NCBI RefSeq assembly: GCF_036373705.1
Contig: NW_027102662.1
Span: 310,001-374,000, forward strand
DNA from: Amia ocellicauda
Lineage: Eukaryota; Chordata; Actinopteri; Amiiformes; Amiidae
DNA length: 64,000 nucleotides
Direction of reading: 5' to 3'
Part shown: positions 55,063-64,000 of the stretch, in pieces
How the letters are laid out: every line of letters begins with the position of its first letter
Position numbering within the stretch: position 1 is the stretch's first letter
Notes under the pieces: generated by a model
What the model saw: only the letters and a program-made list of their open reading frames with translations
The model's database searches: none
Told to the model about the DNA's origin: nothing
Translations under genes and position numbers: made by a program

Positions 55063-56356
55063 ACAGAATGTTTCTCCTCTGATTCTCCTCAATAATGTTG
55101 TCAAACACAGCATTCACGACCATATTTACAGTGCGTGGTAGAGGCTGCTTGAAACGCATCACCAAACGCATATTGCACGTCTTCATCAGTGAAAAATGTT
55201 GTCCACACTCTTCGTCAGGGGTCAGGTTGAAACCGTACAGGGTGTAACCGCTGCAGTATTCCCGGCGATCGATCAGCAGAGTTTGATCCTTGAGATGGCG
55301 ACCCGTAGCCAGTACTAGACTGTAATATTCACGAACCGCATTGCCGTTTTCAAAGTCAGGTTGAAAAGGTCTGGATGGAACCTGCACACCATCGATGTAC
55401 AACGCTATAAATTCCGCGTTATAATGTTTAAAGATAAAGGGGTTCTTGTTGTAAACCCCGGTAAATGCATCATTATCCACGAGACCTATAATAACCTGTT
55501 TTGGGAGCTGTCCTAGAAACAGATTTTCCTGGTTCATCACCCGTGTCCCTGCGGGGATACTGTGGACTTTCATATAGACTCTTTCGATCGGGTACTTGGC
55601 GTTTGCCGTCATTAACGCCTGCGCGTGTCCTAGTTTAACCGCCGGGGAGACGGACACTTTTTTCACAAACAGCGAGGCCGATAATATGGTCAGTTTATAT
55701 TTTTCAGTATCAGGGGTCATCAGACAAAAAGCACTTTTACTACGGATCATTTTAATTTTAATGTCTACCCCGTTGAGCATGAGTTTTTCTTGGAAAAATA
55801 TGTCTGCATGGATATGCCCCATTAGCTCAAAGGTCCTCCCTTCTGTTGAAAAGGCCGTTCTTTTTTGCAAACCCTTATTGAGTCCCTCTGGATCCTTGTC
55901 GTCCATAGCTTCCGGGATTTCTTTGAAGAAAAGGCCGGGGTTGAACTGTTTGCTTAGGGTCTCCTCACTATAATTAAGGATACACTCCATCATGGCTCTA
56001 TAGGGGTAAGTATTGCTGCTTTGACTAATGAGCCGATCTCCCAGGGTCACATCCACCTGTGAAAACATGGTGGCCACCGGGTAATTGATGACCCCAGCGT
56101 TGGTCGTCTTCTCGATTGCATCGCCATCCTCATCAGTCACTTTACAGTTCATTAAAATAAATGTGTTATTCAAATCAATATAATCCTCGCCATTGCCAGC
56201 CATAAAAAACTCCAGAGGGGCCGTGTCTGAAATTGCAGAAAGAGGGGGAATCTCTACATATATGATCTTATCTATACTCGTTTGAGTGTATGGAACTGTA
56301 AACAGATCCAGTTCTGATTTGACGCATTCTTCCAATAGACTGTGGACAAAAGACAT
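55049..56356 (-). CDS. Major capsid protein, E4 copy
   Basis: 435-aa open frame, the same length as at 764-2071. Confidence 0.8.
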   Translation of the reverse strand: MSFVHSLLEECVKSELDLFTVPYTQTSIDKIIYVEIPPLSAISDTAPLEFFMAGNGEDYIDLNNTFILMNCKVTDEDGDAIEKTTNAGVINYPVATMFSQVDVTLGDRLISQSSNTYPYRAMMECILNYSEETLSKQFNPGLFFKEIPEAMDDKDPEGLNKGLQKRTAFSTEGRTFELMGHIHADIFFQEKLMLNGVDIKIKMIRSKSAFCLMTPDTEKYKLTILSASLFVKKVSVSPAVKLGHAQALMTANAKYPIERVYMKVHSIPAGTRVMNQENLFLGQLPKQVIIGLVDNDAFTGVYNKNPFIFKHYNAEFIALYIDGVQVPSRPFQPDFENGNAVREYYSLVLATGRHLKDQTLLIDRREYCSGYTLYGFNLTPDEECGQHFSLMKTCNMRLVMRFKQPLPRTVNMVVNAVFDNIIEENQRRNILYDYY

Positions 56357-56358
56357 GT

Positions 56359-56846
56359 TTAAAAGATGTATCCTGAGGCTCTATTTTTCTTTCTTTGAGA
56401 CTTTCTTTTTGCAGGTTTTTTCTTGTGCTGCTTCCTTCTCCGAGTGTTTCCACGATATGTTGGAGAATGAGAGATTCTTCGTTTTTTGTTAGCCACGGAT
56501 CTTCGTCGCCCTGGTGGACACATGCTGTTTCTTCTTTTACCCCCCCTCCTCGCCATTACCATGAGACCCGAACCCTCCTGATGCTCATGGCTAGCTGCCC
56601 GGTTCATAACATTGGTGAACACGTCACTAACAATATTTTTAGCCGCTGATTTCAAGTGGGGTCTGGCTATAGCAAAGCCTCTCTTAAGCAGGGGTACGGC
56701 CATTCTAAAGAGACCACGAAAGAGTCCTCCTAGACCGGCGCCATACATTGTGGGGGCTCCTACAAAACCGGGCAAGCCGTTCCATCTTGCATCTTGTAAT
56801 AATCCACATAGGCGCTAGGATCTACATAACCCCTCGAGGTAGCCAT
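56359..56846 (-). pseudogene. Basic core protein, E4 copy
   Basis: E4 copy of 39149-39637. Most of the frame, including the whole basic C-terminus, is open. Confidence 0.62.
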
Positions 56847-56847
56847 T

Positions 56848-57694
56848 TTAATAATGTACACACTGTTTCAGGGGTCGAAAATGTAGTTTGACATTAACTT
56901 TACCGAAGCGGAAGGGTACGTTGATATTCTGATCCGATTTTACTTCGATCGTGATGTTGTCAAATTGGGTCTTTGAGACTGGTACGTAGTGTGGTTTGTC
57001 ATAAGTAATTGTGACCATGTCATTGCTTTTACCTTTAATAAGTACATTTCTCAAAAGGGGGACATAACTATCCCCGACCCTCTGGTGGGTTATGATATCC
57101 GTATACACATAAAGAGTGTAAAAGCCGCCCCACCACTTCTGAGAACCTGCTCTCTGTGTCAGAATAGAACCCAAATATACGCCCCAGTTGGCCGCTGGTT
57201 TGAATGCTAATACCTGGTTTTGACACCTTGTACACTCTGTTTTTAATAGGGTTGTAATATAGCTTGATGTTGGGGGTGCCTTCTGAGAACTGTTTATGCA
57301 TCTCATCTAATATTTTATCCACATTGTCATAATAACCTCCTTGTATCGTGAATGTCCATTGACTCTTTTTAACATCATCAAAAATGGCGAAGGTGGCATC
57401 CTTATCTTGTAAAACAGCCCAAGTGTAAGGATACTGTATTTCCGCCAACCCCACTTCCCACGACCCCCTTAGATCTATAGATTTTCCAAATTGTACCGTG
57501 TAACTGGATATTTCATTTTTAGGGTATATATCGAGAGAGGCGTTACTGGGTAGAGTCACGTAGAAGCCTCCTGATTCCATCTTGAGTATCGAAAGTAATG
57601 CCCACAACACACCCGCGGGCAAGTTGTTATAAGGATTGAATATCGCAAACCTGTTGTTCCGGGACCCAACTATTGAACTTTTCAGGCCATCCAA
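56848..57694 (-). pseudogene. Penton-like minor capsid protein, E4 copy
   Basis: E4 copy of 39639-40485, reading in more than one frame. Confidence 0.68.
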
Positions 57695-58718
57695 GCCATT
57701 TCATCAACACATATTTTTTCCGGTTCTGGGTTTTTTCAGCTAATATCTTTTCAACTCTGTATACACTGTCTTTACCCACAATAATTTTTTGTAACTCGGC
57801 TTCGTAAAACGTTCCTTCTATATCCTCCCCGTCATAGTCTTTTAACCGGTACACGGGTGGGTCTCTAGCCAACTGTTCGGTAACTGTAAAATATTCGTCA
57901 GAAAATGTTTGTTCATAACCTTTGGCAAAAGTACTCCTTAGCTTTGAAACGCGAACCACATCACCGATGTTGAACTTATAAGTAGTTTTTCCCTTCTTAA
58001 TAAATGGTCCGTATAATTTTTTATAGACCTTAAAAGAATTACTTTGATCAACATCTATAGGCTTCATTTTAATACTGGTGTGATACCCTTGGTTGTAAGC
58101 ATCGATAAAATCCTGAACTTTATCAAAATACTTGAACGTGTTGACCGCTGTAAAATATCTCCACATTTTGGTCTTTATGGTGCGGTTAAACCTCTCCACT
58201 ACCAATGCCTTAAGCTCATTACCGGTGGTGAAATGATGTATTTTGTGTCTCTTCAGTAGATTCTGAAATTCTCTGTTGAGAAACTCTTTTCCTTTATCAG
58301 TCTGCAGTTATTTAGGACATCGACCCTGGGACAATATATCCTCAAAGGCCCTTGTCACCGCCCGACCTGTTTTATTATGTAGAATGCGAGCCCAGGCATT
58401 TTTTGATAACACATCGATACACATCAACATCAATTTGTGACCATTGTTATGTTTTGATAAATTTGACATATCGACTAGATCCATTTGCCATTGTGAGTCT
58501 ATGTCAGTTGCATATACGCGGTTTCTTTTAAAGTTAATCCTGAGAGGTTTATGTAAGGTATAGGCGTCTTGTTCCCGTAACCATTCTGAAACAACCACAT
58601 CATTAACCTTCACTCCGGCCTCAGCGAGTCCTCTTTGAAAACCCTTCTTACCCGCCAAACCCCCAATCTTGGCTGGGTTGTAGTATAGTTCCTGCATTTG
58701 GGGAGCTTGCCGAGTCAT
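57627..58718 (-). pseudogene. INT: Integrase, E4 copy
   Basis: E4 copy of 40418-41527. The C-terminal half with the chromodomain is open (57627-58205); broken. Confidence 0.82.
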
Positions 58719-58890
58719 TCTGTCAAATAACCAAACAGACCCACACTATGCGCAAAGTTTTTATACAAGGTTTTTTATTCAACTTCAGGAGAGCAGATAC
58801 CCCTTTTTAGACATTTGAGAAAAGTATAACATACACAACAATTTTTTCTACGGTCCAGACAAAAAGAAATCAGATGATTGGTTACTTGAT

Positions 58891-59283
58891 CTATATCAAC
58901 AAATATACCTGTTTCTTTATCTTGTAGGCACACACCTCAGTTACATATGTAAATAAAACAACAATATGACCTATTTTAAAAGTAAACAGAGGTGTATTAA
59001 ACATGCTCAGCAAAAGGTCCTACAGATGTTGATGAAATGGCCTAATATCATTCTTGGCCCCCTTGAGCGCTTCATCCCAGTGTTCGTACCCCCCGGTCTT
59101 TGTTACAGCAGCCATTCACTTTTCCAGGTTTGAAAGTTGATCCTCATCGATGGTTAAATCTGTAGAGAAAAGGCTCGTGTTGGCTACTTTTCTGTCAAGC
59201 ACATGGTGTAATAGCGCTCTCAGGTTAGCTGCAGAGTGTTGATGACAGAACCAGTTGCAGAAGCAGTCCAGAACATTCCCCAT
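58891..59283 (-). pseudogene. Small Bcl-2-like protein, E4 copy
   Basis: Copy of 4608-5000; the only one of the four that is broken. Confidence 0.5.
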
Positions 59284-59295
59284 GTTCAAAGTCCC

Positions 59296-60144
59296 TTAGT
59301 TCAGGTCAGAGTCTGAATCAGTGGCGTAGATGTCGAATTCCTCGTCGCTGCCCCCAGCTTTAACTTCTTTACGGAAGAAATAAGCTTTTAGCTTGCCAGC
59401 GGTTTTTCTACTCGGCTCATCCAGGTCATTGACCAGCTGCCCAAGTTTCTCTATTATAAACGGCTCCTTTTTCAGCTCCAGCAAAATCTCATCTATGATT
59501 TTCTGGACTTGTCCCGCAGTGACATGTATGTGGGAGTAAGACAACGCCTTGATTAGTGCCGGTTTCAGCCACGGTTTGTTCAGTCTTCTGTAAAACACGT
59601 TGAAATAGAACAGGAAATAGTAACGGTCTGGTTCAAACAAACAACTGTGTCTCAACTGACTGGGGTGATTCACTTCACACCCCCGACAGACTTCTTTCAG
59701 AGCTCGGTCGATGAGAGCACTCAGAATATACACCAGGGTGCTTTTAACCACTCTGCTTACTTGGTCACATACCCCGGGCATAAATCCTGCGTCTTCATCA
59801 CGCCCCTGGGACAGTCCGATGCTCATTGGGTCGCCTGGTGGTTTGTGGGGTGTTTCTACATCCATTGGACTGACCCCCTCCTGAGACGCACAGACGGTAG
59901 ACAGTTCGGCAAAATCGAGGCCCTCCATGAGCTCCAGAGGCTGGGGATCCCCGAGACTCATTTGGACATCCATCGCACCGCATGTTGTTTCGTCCTGAGG
60001 GACCGGGGTCTGAGGTCTTGGAGGGTAACCGCAGTCAGAGGGTTCCAGAGTGTATACAAAATCTGGGGAATAGAACCAGGGGTGATCCCGGGTTTGAAGA
60101 GGCCTGTAGAGCCTGTCGACGTCCGCAGCTTTCGGGTAAGACAT
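59296..60144 (-). CDS. 282-aa Cys/His-cluster protein, E4 copy
   Basis: Open frame as at 5013-5861. Confidence 0.6.
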   Translation of the reverse strand: MSYPKAADVDRLYRPLQTRDHPWFYSPDFVYTLEPSDCGYPPRPQTPVPQDETTCGAMDVQMSLGDPQPLELMEGLDFAELSTVCASQEGVSPMDVETPHKPPGDPMSIGLSQGRDEDAGFMPGVCDQVSRVVKSTLVYILSALIDRALKEVCRGCEVNHPSQLRHSCLFEPDRYYFLFYFNVFYRRLNKPWLKPALIKALSYSHIHVTAGQVQKIIDEILLELKKEPFIIEKLGQLVNDLDEPSRKTAGKLKAYFFRKEVKAGGSDEEFDIYATDSDSDLN

Positions 60145-60179
60145 TCTCTTTAATTTTAAACCATGAATGAATTGTTGCG

Positions 60180-60207
60180 CCTTTTATCCTATCTCTTCAC
60201 TACGTCA
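60180..60207 (-). promoter_or_regulatory. CRE + TATA promoter of the 282-aa gene (E4)
   Basis: TGACGTA (60201-60207) and ATAAAAGG (60180-60187), - strand. Confidence 0.55.
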
Positions 60208-60222
60208 CGACACACCGCCCTC

Positions 60223-60921
60223 TTAGAAGAGAGTAGCCCCTGAGCCGTCAGACCCCCCTCCAAAACCCCACACGTCGTCGGTTTTATCATCGTCGTCGTC
60301 ATTCAAGGGGGATATATAATCCATAATCCAGCATATTCTCCTTCTAACCAAATCCAGTTGCGAACATTTGGTCAAGATGTCAAAACCATCATTTATACAG
60401 TTTATGACCTCTTTCAAGAACGGCCAGTCCACGGCGTCAAACATAATTTCAGTAACCTGTTTTTCTGGATCCTCCACACCCCCTTCAATAGGGTTTGTAA
60501 TCAGGGTACTGCTAAACAAAACCTTACGATCTGTAGTTTGAGATAGACTCTTCACCACTCTACCGTAGTTCTGCAAGCTTTCCCATTCACACCTTTCAAA
60601 ACCCTGAGTCGGAGACTCCATTTCGCATTCTCTTGGACCCTCTTGCAAGCCTTCTAGAGTCTTATCCACAAGCCCCAGATCTCTCCAGGCCATCACCTTC
60701 AACCAGTCCTCATAAGAGTATTCAATTACCGTCTCAAAAGGTTCCAACGTACCCTCCTTCTCTCCCAAAGCAAAAAGCTCCACTCCAACATAGCTGGGAT
60801 CCCTTTTAAAGCGCAGGGCGACCTGCCTTTGAAAGAGTTTCCAAAGTGTCCTGATGTGCCCTTTAGCAATGCCAAACAGGTCTGTGAAAATGGCATCCTT
60901 TCGCGGCACTTCAGACGCCAT
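60223..60921 (-). pseudogene. 236-aa unknown gene cut by the end of E4, fused to spacer
   Basis: The C-terminal part of the 236-aa gene joins spacer repeat sequence at the right boundary of E4, and the open frame continues about 110 bases into the spacer. The join shows a few shared bases (AGCGC), as expected for recombination at short homology. Confidence 0.65.
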
Positions 60922-61043
60922 CTCACAGTCTAGCCGACCTGAAATGCGAAACCTTTATCTCACAGGCTGGCCCACGGGAAACGCCTGTGTGCGTTTTACC
61001 AGCCGGCTTCGATAGGAGTTATTCGAAATACCAGGACGGGTTG

Positions 61044-61116
61044 GTTTCCGTAGTGTAGTGGCTATCACATTTGCCTCACACGCGAAAGGTCCCCGGTTCG
61101 AAACCGGGTGGAAACA
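61044..61116 (+). tRNA. tRNA-Val(CAC)
   Basis: 73-base cloverleaf, anticodon CAC, wobble pairs in the acceptor and anticodon stems only. Likely functional. Confidence 0.87.
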
Positions 61117-61579
61117 ACCCGCGGTGCACGTGTGCCAGTGCCGTGTTACCCGTCCCCCATCTCTCTGCCCCAAGGGTGGCTGTCGTTTTCTCTTCCTCGG
61201 AGTGGCAAGAAATCCTGACCTTGAGAACAAACGATGTAAGAAGGGTAGCTTTGCGAGGCGCTGGAACTGACACTTTTAAAATCGATACATGTTGTTGCTG
61301 TTACAATACGACCGTAGCAGGATCGGCGACATTGCTGTTACTCTTATGTAGTTGAAGGCGCAAAATAGCTCTGATAGTCTGGTGGTGACGGAAGACCACC
61401 AGCCGTTTGAACAAGCCATTCAGCATCACCTTGTTGGGCTAAGTGCAGGCACTGTCTGATCGCAGGGCGTCCTGCCTTTGAAAGAGTTTCCGAAGTATCC
61501 CGAAATCGGTGCACTCAGAGCGTCCGTCCGTCGACAGGATGAAATTGTAAACGCTGGTGTAGCCACTTTTAATTAAAAT

Positions 61580-61632
61580 CTGATGATGATGATGATGATG
61601 ATGTTGTTGTTCTTGTTGTTCTTGTTGTCGTC
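61580..61632. repeat. TGA/TTG microsatellite
   Basis: Compound microsatellite of the spacer unit. Confidence 0.9.
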
Positions 61633-61923
61633 GTGGTCGCCGTCATTATTATTGTTAAAGTAAAGCAGTAGTTAGATTTGTTGCTACCGTAAGGTGTAGA
61701 AGGCACAATAGCTCTGATAGTCTGGTGGTGAAGGAAGACCACCAGCCGTTTGAACAAGCCATTCAGCATCACCTTGTTGGGCTAAGTGCACGCACTGTCT
61801 GATCGCAGGGCGTCCTGCCTTTGAAAGAGTTTCCGAAGTATCCCGAAATCGGTGCACTCAGAGCGTCCGTCCGTCGACAGGTTGAAATTGTAAACGCTGG
61901 TGTAGCCACTTTTAATTAAAATC

Positions 61924-61962
61924 TGATGATGATGTTATTGTTCTTGTTTTTCTTTTTGTCGT
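61924..61962. repeat. Short TGA/TTG/TTC microsatellite
   Basis: Shorter, more decayed version of the unit's microsatellite. Confidence 0.8.
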
Positions 61963-62299
61963 CGAGGTCGCCGTCATTATTATTGTTAAAGTAAAGCTAC
62001 CGTAAGGTGTAGAAGGCACAATAGCTCTGTGATTGTCTGATGGTGGCACAAGACGAGCAGCAGCTGTTTGAACAAGCCAGTGAGCATCACCTTGTTGGGG
62101 TAAGTGTAAGTCTTGTCATAGCTCAGGGCGTTCTTCCTTTGAAAGAGTTTCCAAAGTGTCCTGATGTGTCCTTGAGCAATGCAAAATAGGTCAGTGAAAA
62201 TAGAAACCTTTATCTCACAGGCTGGCCCACGGGAAACACCTGTGCGCGTTTTACCAGCCGGCTTCGATGGGAGCCATTCAAAACACCACGACATGTCGG

Positions 62300-62372
62300 T
62301 TTCCGTAGTGTAGTGGCTATCACGTTCGCCTCACACGCGAAAGGTCCCTGGTTCGAAACCGGGCGGAAACAA
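62300..62372 (+). tRNA. tRNA-Val(CAC) upstream of E5
   Basis: 73-base cloverleaf, anticodon CAC, one G-T pair in the T stem. Its 3' end is 217 bases before the CTTATG at E5. Confidence 0.9.
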
Positions 62373-62588
62373 CCTGCGGTGCACGCGTGCTAGTGCTTTG
62401 TTATCTGTCCCTGTAACGCGGCCGGCCATCGTTTTCTCTTCCTCGGAGTGTCAAGAAATCCTGACCTTGAGAACAAACGATCACAGAAGGGTAGCTTTGC
62501 GAGGCGCTGGAACTGACAGTTTTAAAATCGATACATGTTGTTGCTGTTACAATACGACCGTAGCAGGATCGGCGACATTGCTGTTACT

Positions 62589-62594
62589 CTTATG
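62589..62594. repeat. Target-site duplication CTTATG (left of E5)
   Basis: Directly before the AGTAGAT tip of the left inverted repeat. Confidence 0.85.
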
Positions 62595-62779
62595 AGTAGA
62601 TAGTAGGGTTTTATGGGCGCGGCCTATTTTGTTATGACGTATGCCCTAAGCTTATTAATATTCCTACGTCATAATTGGGGGGCGTGATTTTAGGTAGAGT
62701 TATTTCCTTAATTATTCCTACGTCATATCCGTCAGAAAGTGTACACCCATAAAACCCTGAACAACAAGGCCGCCCATAA
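62595..62779. repeat. Left terminal inverted repeat of E5
   Basis: 185 bp, almost identical to 27718-27902. Confidence 0.95.
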
Positions 62780-63839
62780 CCTGTTGTTCTTGTTGTTCTT
62801 GTTGGTCAACTGTAGAGTGTGAATGGGTCGGCTCTTCCTGTAGTGTTTGGGGGTCTTTTTTAAATATACATGTAATGGTTTAGTAAATCTAAACCGTTAT
62901 AAGATCAACAAGTTCTGTTGTCTGTAATGGTCCCAGGTCTTAACAATGCCAGTTTTGAATAGTGCGTTTATCATATTCACACTGTCTCTGTCTGTCTCTC
63001 TCTCTCTCTCGCCCAATCATTTTATAAGATCAACAAGTTCTGTTGTCTGTTATGATCCCAGGTCCTAACAATGCCTGTTTTGCATAGGGTACTTATGTTA
63101 TCCACACTGTATCTGGCTCTGTCTCTCCCCTCAAATTTAATTAAAAATAAAATTAAAAAAGAGGGTGTGTGTGTGGGTGTTTGTGTGTATAGGTTAATTG
63201 TTTTTGTAAAAAAAAAAAAAAAAAGCTGTGGTTATATTTTATCTCTCACATAATGTGTTCAGTCGTTTTACTTAAATACATTCTAGGGTCTTAAAGCTCA
63301 TAAGAGTTAGACTTAAGATAAGGATATGCTTTTAAGGTATTTTAGCAGTCTCAATCCCTGATGATAAGGAATCGTTTAAAAAATAAAAACAACTGATCAC
63401 TCAATGCTAAATAGATCACAACACTCAAGGCTAAATCACTCACACTATGGGTGGCGGGAGTGGGCTCAGACAACAGTACGTATGGCATGTGGTATCAAAA
63501 CATTCAGAATACTTTTAACCTATATAATTTATAAGCTTTGTAAAATAAACCCAAATATCTCTTTTGCGGGGATAAACGCTGGTCTGAGTAGTTTGTGACT
63601 TGTTTAATACCAAACAAAGCATCGCTATTAAAAAAAAAAAAAAAAATCACTGTAAAAGCGCTAGTTATTTTAGATCTTTATAGTTATTTTCTTGGCTCAG
63701 GTTGTTTTTTAGCTTAGGCCAGACCAGAGCAATGCCTTACACGCAGATCCGGCATGTGGCCATCAGTATAAGTATGAAGGTCTGGTCTTCAGCTCGACAG
63801 ACTCTTACTGACCTTTCGATTTAAGACTAAAGATCAACA
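62780..63839. other. Left non-coding region of E5
   Basis: No gene seen. Contains the direct-repeat pair (62898 and 63023), CT and GT microsatellites, A-rich tracts and the TATAAGTA box (63767-63774). Confidence 0.6.
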
Positions 63840-64000
63840 ATGTCCGGAAACAACATCAGCGACTTCGATTTAAATGAGTTTTTAGGCAAGTCTTCAGATT
63901 ATTTTCATTGACTCAGAGCGTGTTGTGTGCATGTATTGTAAATAAGGCTATAACATCTGTTTTAAGTTCTGTAAAATTATTTTTCAGCCAGTCAACAAGA
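63840..64000 (+). CDS. First exons of the spliced regulatory gene (E5, cut by window end)
   Basis: ATG at 63840 begins the same short first exon as in E3; the window ends just inside the second exon-like block. Confidence 0.45.

Larger units (their letters stand above)
45670..60813. mobile_element. Polinton/Maverick copy E4
   Basis: Polinton copy lacking both terminal inverted repeats: the left boundary (about 45670) equals that of E2, and the right boundary (about 60811-60814) lies inside the 236-aa gene. All other family genes are present. It is a fossil with about ten breaks. Confidence 0.93.
60814..62594. repeat. Spacer 4: tandem tRNA-Val repeat units
   Basis: 1.78 kb between E4 and E5. 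Two tRNA-Val loci (61044, 62300), two microsatellites, an empty target site at 61343-61348, and two near-identical copies of the block around GCGTCCGTCCGTCGACAGG. No protein gene. Confidence 0.88.
62595..64000. mobile_element. Polinton/Maverick copy E5 (left part)
   Basis: Left end of a fifth copy that runs out of the window. It has the left inverted repeat, the non-coding left region and the first exon of the spliced gene. Too little is visible to judge how whole it is, though the left region is shorter than in E3. Confidence 0.93.

Noticed and set aside
1-64000. Free viral concatemer rather than chromosomal DNA
   Set aside because: Copies are separated by host tRNA repeats and flanked by target-site duplications, and several have lost termini.

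Overview
This window is nuclear DNA of an animal, most likely a vertebrate and plausibly a fish. It holds tRNA-Val genes close to the vertebrate consensus, set in a tandem repeat, and five head-to-tail copies of one Polinton/Maverick element (adintovirus-like; protein-primed DNA polymerase B, retroviral-type integrase, packaging ATPase, adenain-type protease, capsid proteins). No prokaryotic features, rRNA or CRISPR array were seen.

Layout: E1 (1-6672, right part only), spacer 1 (6673-9910), E2 (about 9911-25461), spacer 2 (25462-27717), E3 (27718-44026, 16.3 kb, with inverted repeats at both ends), spacer 3 (44027-45669), E4 (about 45670-60813), spacer 4 (60814-62594), E5 (62595 to the window end, left part only). 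The period is 17-18.5 kb. All elements point the same way. E2 and E4 share the same shortened left boundary, and E1 and E3 share a flanking marker base on the right. The array therefore looks like a two-element higher-order repeat of about 36 kb.

Each element has the same gene plan. From the left terminal inverted repeat, on the + strand: a probably spliced regulatory gene with a Pro/Ser-rich last exon, a 272-aa acidic protein with a triplicated motif, DNA polymerase B, packaging ATPase, a small basic protein, and a conserved 216-247-aa protein. From the right terminal inverted repeat, on the - strand: a 236-aa unknown protein, a 282-aa protein with a Cys/His cluster, a small Bcl-2-like protein, chromodomain integrase, penton-like minor capsid protein, basic core protein, major capsid protein and protease. 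The two gene sets converge on a poly(A)/poly(T) region near the middle. The copies are fossils: E3 looks nearly whole with about five breaks, the others carry more. Copies are very similar by eye, so the amplification is recent.

The spacers are tandem repeats of roughly 0.6-1 kb units. Most units carry a tRNA-Val gene (anticodon CAC or AAC), many carry TGA/TTG microsatellites, and a short hairpin recurs. The element sits about 226 bp downstream of a tRNA-Val(CAC) gene and is flanked by a 6-bp duplication, CTTATG. Five empty versions of the same site survive in the spacers. One insertion into a tRNA-Val array, later amplified with its flanks, explains the window best.
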